Positions 57,294 to 64,000 of a DNA stretch of 64,000 nt are shown here, in pieces. Origin of the DNA: Rhabditoides inermis (lineage: Eukaryota; Nematoda; Chromadorea; Rhabditida; Rhabditidae); the NCBI GenBank assembly GCA_963966185.1, contig CAWZYM010000271.1, positions 1,057,501-1,121,500 on the forward strand. Direction: 5' to 3'. Numbering within the stretch: the stretch's first letter is position 1; every line of letters begins with the position of its first letter. Under the pieces are notes generated by a model. That model saw only the letters and a list, made by a program, of their open reading frames with translations, searched no databases and was not told the DNA's origin. The translations under genes were made by a program, and so were the position numbers.

Positions 57294-58122
57294 TGTATAT
57301 ATATATAGAGAGAGAGAGAATGAGAGAATGAGAGAATGAGAGAATGAGAGAATGAGAGAATGAGAGAATGAGAGAATGAGAGAATGAGAGAATGAGAGAA
57401 TGAGAGAATGAGAGAATGATAGAATGATAGAATGAGAGAACGAGAGAATGAGAGAATAAGATAATAGAATAAGAAAATGAGTGAGAGAGAGAAAGAGAAG
57501 AGAGATGAGAGGGATAAGCTAATTTCCAGGTAATGGTACCTCTCGAATGCACTATCATGAAACATTCTTTTTTTGAACGAATCACAAGTCCTTTATTCAT
57601 CATACGCTATATAATAGTCGTCAGCACTGACAAGAAGTGTCGTTCTCGTTAGACTCACACGAAAACCAAGTTGATAGGATACTTTGCACCTTGGTTCACA
57701 CCAGTTTGACACCAGAGAAAACGGGCGCGCATTTGTTATATTCCTGTGTGTGATATAAAGATAACCTATAAATCTTGTTCGAAGTGTGGCTCTAGCGACA
57801 CTAGTAGAAGACAACACTAACCGCTTGTTTCCAGACGCTCTCGCTGCAGTCCACTCTTCCCCTCTTCCACGCCGTTGCCATGTCGCTGTACATGCTGGCG
57901 CAGTTCCGTCGCCTTCCCTCCTCGCCCCTCTCCGAGTGTCTGCCCCTTCTCATGAATGGAGTGATCCCGCTGGCGAACCCGCTCCTCACCCTGTCCCTCG
58001 TCACTCCCTTTCGCCGCACGCTCGTCTCCTTTGCACTGCTCATGGTCGGCCGGAAGAACCAGCTCAGCTCCACTCCCACGCAGAAACCAAACGAAAACGT
58101 CGTCTTCAGTGCGAGATTGTGA
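55171..58122 (+). CDS. srd/str-class chemoreceptor
   Basis: Exons 55171-55292, 55352-55429, 55595-55768, 55891-55924, 56022-56096, 56152-56229, 57113-57232 and 57835-58122 encode 322 residues in phase. Seven hydrophobic segments are visible: SALGMIFNLLVIYCIIC (TM1), LNSAIASILIVIGQAF (TM2), YSILIHANLHFLLTFPLLFR (TM3) and onward. The third loop IRKVLRENPAISKRNIEIHK leads to LSLQSTLPLFHAVAMSLYML (TM6), and TM7 ends PLLTLSLVTPFRRTL. These match the Srd/Str superfamily of nematode odorant receptors. The start codon lies immediately after TTGTTTCTAG, a likely spliced-leader acceptor. Intron 6 contains a tRNA-like relic; introns 3 and 7 carry GA tracts. AATAAA is at 58153. Confidence 0.8.
55790..55838. 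repeat. GA microsatellite in receptor intron 3
   Basis: About 24 uninterrupted GA units shortly after the donor at 55769. Confidence 0.95.
56762..56845 (-). repeat. tRNA-derived relic in srd-like intron 6
   Basis: On the minus strand TAGCGTAGTGATAAC (A-box-like) is followed by a loop TTGAAAA and a B-box-like GGTTCTATTTCC at tRNA spacing. Stems are eroded, so it is read as a pseudo-tRNA or SINE head. A further GGTTCGATGCC block (minus, near 56520-56535) has no matching A box. Confidence 0.45.
57240..57470. repeat. GA microsatellite and GAGAATGA octamer array
   Basis: A GA tract, a short TA stretch, then about 15 tandem copies of the octamer GAGAATGA in intron 7 of the srd-like gene. Confidence 0.95.
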
Positions 58123-58689
58123 TTTGTTGAAAAGTGAAACCACTTGCATCACAATAAAAAGTAAGAACGTTTTATGAAAATAGAAACAATTGTACAATGC
58201 TTGTAACGAGGTGCAGGTGTTACGGTAATCTCGCGCCACTCGCAGTTTGTTATTCGGAGCATTTCTTGCGTCTTAGCCGCAGTTTACTCGCACTTCCCTG
58301 ACGTGATAATATGTTCCAAATCGGCTCTAAACCCCCGCCCTGGTGCGCATTGTAGTCAGTGACGATACAAACGCCAAATTTCATGATCCATAGAAGGCAG
58401 TTAAACGACAGTTGATTTTTGCGATCAAAACTAAATGGTTTTATTGAAATGCGTGTAAAAATTCATGTTTTAGGATTCGTGTTATAAAAACATTTCGAAA
58501 TAGGTGTATTTTTTAAGCAGTCACTTCACATTGTATACATTGCGTTCAGGCAAATATGGTCGGCGATCGCAATCAAATTTTGGAATTCGATTGTTTTTCC
58601 TAGTGAAAAAAAACATCTTTCATGTTTCATGTTTGACTAATATAATGCTCCATAAAAATATTTTATTACAATTTCGTAAACTAAAAAAA
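58123..58689. other. Intergenic region between convergent receptor genes
   Basis: 3'UTRs of the srd-like (+) and Srg/Srv-like (-) genes; nothing else seen. Confidence 0.5.
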
Positions 58690-59746
58690 TCATAAAACAG
58701 TTGACACAATCATCTTCCCTCTGTGTTTGTTGACAGCTTGTCGAAAAGCCATTCGCACTCTTCTGTCAAAAAAATAGCTGATGAATGGATTTGAGAGAAG
58801 ATGAATATCGTATAAAATCGGCAATATCTTCAATATCACAACTCTAATTACAGAATCAGATCTTGAACAACATTCTAGCCCAATCTGAAACTTTAATGTA
58901 ATTTTTATGAACATACACAAAAAAAACTCACCATCAGGATAAACGTTGATAACTGAATCACAAACTGTATCCATGCTATTTTGCATAGTTGTTGTTCTTT
59001 CTTCGAAAATGATTTCGAGTTTTTGATCGAAGTAACAAAAGCAGAGATGTTTGCGATTGCTGTCAGTGTCATGGTAACTATATTGTAATAGAAAAGTCGT
59101 TTGAAAACCGTAGCTAGCTGAACAAATTGTTATCATTACGTAAAGTATTCAAACTCACAACTTCCGATGGAAAATCGTAGGCTTCCCGAGATTGCAAATA
59201 AATGTAGTGCATTGGCATAAAAATAATGTCGTACGTGACAAATATAGGAAGAATGAAAAAAGAAATTGCAAAAACTGCGTAGATTTTAGATAAGATCTGA
59301 ATGCGATCATGTAGATTAATACTTTATAAACTGCCTACGTAATCTGACTTAGCATAAAAACATATGCATATGCATCGATAGACAGCGAAAATCATTCTTG
59401 ACATTTGAGAAGAAAACGAGCAGTAGAACAACAAAAAACATCCGATAGCAACTATTAAACCATCCACTTTGGCCACAGTTTCAGATAGTACATCTTTCTT
59501 TGAAGTACTTGACGGGATTCTGCTGAATATGACGAAGAGAAACCATCCGAACAAGTTCTGCAAAAACAACAACAACACATTCTTATTAATTTTTTTCAAA
59601 CATGCCATGAATGCATCTATTCGAATGTAGTCTATATAAAACTTGTGATAGGTAGACTTGACTTTGAGATTCAATCGCAAAAAATGAAAGTAGAAAATGA
59701 CACAAGGTATTCCGTAACCCAGAGCTATAAAAATAGATGAGTGCAT
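58690..59746 (-). CDS. Serpentine receptor of Srg/Srv type
   Basis: Exons 59606-59746, 59339-59557, 59159-59296, 58932-59117 and 58690-58884 encode 292 residues in phase 0 throughout. Hydrophobic segments include FIALGYGIPCVIFYFHFL (TM1), NLFGWFLFVIF (TM2 region), VAIGCFLLFYCSFSS ahead of MSRMIFAVYRCICI (TM3) and YAVFAISFFILPIFVTYDII (TM4). EQQLCKIAWIQFVIQLSTF is TM6, and HLLSNPFISYFFDRRVRMAF is TM7. The IP-x-ILY start and the TM3 SRM-FAVYR pattern point to Srg/Srv. It is a little shorter than usual, so the N terminus may lack a small exon. The first intron begins with GC (GCATGT, 48 nt) and would also read through in frame, so it may be optional. Sensory-neuron membrane protein by family. 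Confidence 0.72.
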
Positions 59747-60409
59747 GTGAAGTCGTACAGTCGAAAAGTGTCCGTGTTTTCGTACATAGTTTGCTATTTA
59801 ACAGGTTTTGTCGAAAGCAAACAATCGACACCTGATTTTCAATACAGTTATTAATGCAAACATGTATGATGACTAGTCAATGCTCTTTAGGAGACGCAAA
59901 AACACTTTCTTATGAAAACGTCGTTTTTCGTGAAAATAAAGGTGACAACACACAATGATAACAACTACAATAACAACAAAGTGATCGATGAAATCTCTTT
60001 TTTTTTTATACATAAACACATATTTTCTCTATTGTCATGTACAGTTATGACGATTCCGGATTGTAATCTGAACTCTAAACTGTAAAGTGCATTTTTGTGA
60101 ACTGTTACCTTTTTTTTGGTCTCAACTACGTTCTATTTTCGCATCGAAAAAAACCCTTGCGAAAATCACATGTCAAACGTTTCGAACTATTTGGGTTCTT
60201 TTTTTATTGTTGGTTTTGCGTTTATCTCACTACTCATAGAGAGTAACAAGGATATAGCCGTACCAATTGTTCTCAGCCGAAAACAAGACAGAGCTTTGAA
60301 TTATAACGACTGTGAGAACTGAATTAGTTCAACTGACGTGCTATATAAGCACGCTAGTCGATAAACACAACTGTTAGTAAGATAAAACACCGTCTCCGAC
60401 GGTCACAAT
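59747..60409. other. Intergenic region next to the retrotransposon
   Basis: A + open frame at 60116-60322 (68 residues, one hydrophobic segment) begins at TTTTTTGG without splice support and is not called. The rest includes the 3' end region of the retrotransposon. Confidence 0.4.
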
Positions 60410-63400
60410 TCACAGATTCTTGACAGCACGCTTGAATGACTGTTTGGTCTCCTCCAATACAGCCTTCTCCGGTAGGGCATTCCAAAGCCTTCTCAACTCG
60501 TTCACCGGGTAGTCATGCAGTCTCGCACTTGTCACCACAGGCTCCATCACTCTCAGTGAGTGGCCACCGCGTGCTGTCCTTCTCACTCCACTGTCCGACA
60601 CCAGGACCAGCATACCATCTGGAGGGGCTCGCACTCCGTGCACATAATTCCACATGAGCACCGTCCTTCTTTCGCTCACGGTCTTCTTCACCGTGTTCCA
60701 CTTAGCCTTCTCTAGCACTCGGCCATCCGATGACGTGAAATCATTCTGCACCAGCCTGGCTGCATGCACATTCACTCTTTCGAGTCTTGCCCTGTCTGTC
60801 TCGTTTGCAGGAAACCATCCTTCTGCTGCATACAGCAGTCCTGGCTCAATACACGCCTTGTACACTCTCTCGAAGGCGCTTCGAGGAGCCCACTTCCTCA
60901 TAGTTCGCACCAAAGCACCAATAGCTTGGCGAGCCTTCGTCACCCTCTCAGCCACGTGACCACTGAAGTTCATCAGTGGATCAATTGCCACTCCGAGATA
61001 TTTGTACTTGCTAGTACACTCGAGCTCTGTTCCACCAATATGCAGATTCACCTCAAAATCTGGTTCCTTCTCATACACTCCCATTCGAATCACCTTGCAC
61101 TTTCCCGCATTCAGCTTCATTCCCATCTCTGAGAAGAGCCCACTCAGTTTCTCCACATCTTCTTGTGCATTCTCCTTGTCTCAATCGGTAAAATACCGAG
61201 AGACATATACCGTATCGTCGGCGTATTGAACAATGCGCGCCCCTTCATTTAATTGTATCGACCCCACTCGATTCACGTAACAATTGAATAGAAGTGGTCC
61301 TAGGATACTTCCCTGCGGCACTCCACTCACAACCTCCTTCTCTTCACTCAGGGTCCCGTTCACTTGCACTCGCATCCTCCTGTTAGACAGATAATCTTTT
61401 ATAAATCTGAGGTACGAATCGGCAAGGTTGAAATCATGTCTTAGAACATTTACCAAATGTCCAAGAGGGATCGTATCGAATGCTTTCGAAATATCGAAAA
61501 ACACTGCAACCGCCCGAGCAGCCTTCCTCTTTCAACTCTGCAGGCACTCGCTCATTCCATACTGGAAACTCAGTACCGCGTCCACAGTGCTCCTTCCCTT
61601 CCGGAATCCGAACTGATTCGGAGACAGCTTTCGGTCTATCTCTCCAACCATCATTCCAAACACATACTCCTCTGCCATCTTGCTCACAATAGGTAGCAGT
61701 GACACCGGTCGGAAATCGACTGGGTGCTGTGGGTGTTTCACTTTCTGAATGGGTGATATCACCGCTTCCTTCCATCCCCGAGGGAACTTCTCCTCGTGTA
61801 GACACCGATTGATCATAGCCACGATTGGCGCAGTCAATGGTTTCACACACCTCTTCAACAGCCTCACAGTTATCCCATCGATTCCACTTGCTTTCTGCTC
61901 AGATGCTTCTCGTATGTACTTCTCCACGAACTCTCTCGAGCAGGGAGGGACTCTATCCGCATCCGATGCAATTTCCGGCATCTCACTTTCCATTGTGTTT
62001 CCCACCTTGACAAACTGCTCCATGAGCATGTCTGCCTTCTGCTGATCTGACACAGCCATCTTCCCATTCGAGTCAATCAGATCGGGGATTTCCTTGCCCT
62101 TCGTTTTTCCGGTCAGACACTCAATAGTCTTCCAGAAATCTGTGGGACTCTCTACAAAGGCAAATTTCTTATCAAAGAAATTCTTCTTCTCGTTGGCTGT
62201 CTCTTTAGCCAGCTCTTTTCGAGCATGTCTAAACGCAGCTTTTGCCTCGCTGTCTCCCCTTTCCTTGCTCAACTTGTGCAGTGCGTCTTTCCGCCGCTGC
62301 AAAGTCTTGACATTCTCGCTCATCCACTCGCACCCTTTTCTCCTGCGGAATGTTTTGAGCGGTATCCACTTCTGCATACCCGCTTTAACCACATCCACAA
62401 ACTTTCTCCACATGTCATCAATCGACAGACTCCTATCCTCTATCCACTCACATCGCACTTCTTTTCCAAGAAACTCTATCAGACCCGTCCAGTTTGCCTT
62501 CTTGAAATCGTAGCCCTTTACTGGCTTCTCCTTTCGATTCTCGCATCGAATGCATGTGTCAACCATAATGGGTTCATGTTCTTTCTCGACAGGAGCGAGG
62601 TGCTCCACTCCAGCTACCCCCACTCGCCTGCTCACCATCATAATATCAATCAATCGGTTTCGATGTGTCACGTGTGAAACGACTTGTTTCATCGAGTGTT
62701 CAGCACACACCTCCTTGAGGTTCGCCGACTCACTATTGTTCCAACACACATTCATATCTCCTCCGATAATCACATCCATCGATTTATCTCTCTGAGATAG
62801 CCACGAGTCCAGCTCATCAACAAACTCCTCAATCTTAGCTGCCGACATAGCTTTGGTCGGGCTACGGTAGACTGAGGCCACCACGAACTGACTCCTTTTC
62901 TCTCCCCTGCATTTCACCGCCACTAATTCCAAAGAAGTCTCTTCCCTCACCATCGAGGGGCGCAACGCACTGTTCACATACAGTGCCACTCCCCCTCCTC
63001 CCGCTGTCCGGTCCTTCCGGAACAGTTCATATCCGGCCACTTTCAATTCTTTGCTCTCTATTCCTCTGTCCAACTTTGTCTCTTGTACTCCAATCACGTG
63101 CGGTTTGTACGTGTCCGCCACTCTTCTCAGATCGTCTATCTTCCCTCTCAATCCGTTGATATTCAGTGATATCATGCGCACACAAAGGGGATCACTCTCT
63201 CCCGTCTCTACTACGACACTCTCCAGCACAGCCCGTTTCCCCTTAGGGCGAGTGAGCGGACTGTCAAAGAAGAGTCCATCGAGATCGGGAAGAGTTGAGT
63301 GACTGCCATGCAGTTCACACTCAGAACACACCCATGACGTCATTCCTTCCTCAACCCTCTTTCTCTCTTCCCTCGTCATTTCCGTACACCTCCCATGGGT

Positions 63401-63574
63401 TTTGTTCCAGCATGTTGCACATGCATACACATTCTCCCCCAAGTCACCCATACACACTGCACAACTCGCACTTGTTCCCGGCCCATCTCCATTTCCATTC
63501 ATTTTCTTCATTACGCTCGTGTTCGACGACATGCACGAGGCAGGGGCCGTCCTTATCAACCTCCTCCTTATCAA
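60410..63574 (-). pseudogene. CR1/Jockey-group non-LTR retrotransposon ORF (PHD, endonuclease, reverse transcriptase)
   Basis: A single minus-strand frame of 1,055 codons, interrupted only by TGA at 61532-61534 and at 61181-61183. In order: a PHD-like zinc finger (CAVCMGDLG, CATCWNKTHGRC, WVCSEC); an APE-type endonuclease (SLNINGLRG, IGVQETKLD, VIIGGDMNVCWNN, and HEPIMV in place of the usual SDHxP); then reverse transcriptase with DFRPVSLLP, NQFGFRKGRSTVDAV, FFDISKAFDTI, GVPQGSILGPLL and YADDTV. A C-terminal thumb-like region ends at 60410. There is no RNase H. Because the frame is otherwise open, the copy is young but dead unless the TGA codons are read through. A fused PHD with EN-RT suggests a one-ORF CR1-like design; the clade needs a tree. 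The first Met shown is arbitrary. Confidence 0.9.
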
Positions 63575-64000
63575 CTGGTATCACAGACCAGAGGGGATGC
63601 TGAGGGACCGGTGCGCACGCACACCTGGATCACACACACACAGCAGAGCCACCTCTCCACACACAGAGAACAGACAAGACTGACTCTCTCTCGCCAGGCA
63701 GGGGCCGTCCGCGCCTCCTCCTTATCAACTGGTATCACAGACCAGAGGGGATGCTGAGGGACCGGTGCGCACGCACACCTGGATCACACACACACAGCAG
63801 AGCCACCTCTCCACACACAGAGAACAGACAAGACTGACTCTCTCTCGCCAGGCAGGGGCCGTCCGCGCCTCCTCCTTATCAACTGGTATCACAGACCAGA
63901 GGGGATGCTGAGGGACCGGTGCGCACGCACACCTGGATCACACACACAGCAGAGCCACCTCTCCACACACAGAGAACAGACAAGACTGACTCTCTCTCGC
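63538..64000. repeat. 154-bp tandem monomers upstream of the retrotransposon ORF
   Basis: Units beginning CAGGCAGGGGCCGTCC recur at about 63538, 63695 and 63849 and run off the window. Later units are nearly identical. They lie on the 5' side of the minus-strand ORF, so they form the element's 5' region. Each unit contains a CA microsatellite and a CCGGTGCGCACGC block. Confidence 0.9.

Noticed and set aside
57104..57603. Ser/Leu/Ile-rich minus-strand frames of 130-150 codons
   Set aside because: Produced by the GAGAATGA and GA repeats in the srd-like intron.

Overview
The window is nuclear DNA of a nematode, probably a free-living chromadorean. A cuticle collagen, a major-sperm-protein (MSP) domain gene, an ANIS5/DUF148 secreted protein, a DUF229 protein and several nematode-type chemoreceptors support this. 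Introns are short (mostly 31-60 nt, GT-AG). Acceptor-like sites sit directly on several start codons, as expected where spliced leaders are added. I rebuilt all gene models by hand by joining splice sites and checking phase. Species is not determined.

Layout of host genes: 3' part of a DUF229 gene (+, 1-2865, its first visible intron filled by a foldback element); a MADF-BESS transcription-factor-like gene (+, 3956-7944) with a secreted Gly-rich ANIS5/DUF148 gene nested on the opposite strand in its second intron; two tandem srt-like chemoreceptor genes (+, 9355-22466 and 23845-26436) and a third, reduced receptor (+, 26546-27753); a ONECUT (CUT plus homeodomain) gene (-, 30013-36482); a cuticle collagen (-, 37329-38283); an MSP-domain gene (-, 38606-40260); a small secreted protein (+, 43724-44371); a saposin-like protein (-, 46319-47251); a Lys/Ser/Arg-rich nuclear-type protein (-, 48293-49796) divergent from a RING-finger gene (+, 49944-53054); an srd-like receptor (+, 55171-58122); and a Srg/Srv-like receptor (-, 58690-59746).

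Mobile DNA dominates the rest. The first srt-like gene carries about 9.7 kb in intron 1 that its tandem sister lacks. The insert resolves into a nested stack, each level with its own target-site duplication: a hAT-like element (8-bp TSD), inside it an element with 9-bp TSDs and GGTGCG-type minisatellite ends, and inside that a Tc1-derived palindrome, a second 9-bp-TSD element, a 1.2-kb TTC tract and a complete TTAA-flanked Kolobok transposon. The Kolobok element encodes an apparently intact 748-residue THAP-transposase and a convergent 207-residue P2X7-C-terminal-like protein. The sister gene preserves the empty site.

Elsewhere there are two foldback elements whose long arms each hold a tRNA-like Pol III promoter, two small MITE families with two copies each, a three-copy unknown repeat, and at the right edge a CR1/Jockey-group non-LTR retrotransposon (PHD, endonuclease, reverse transcriptase) with a tandem-monomer 5' region and two in-frame TGA codons. 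Functions are inferred from protein motifs read by eye; no database search was possible.
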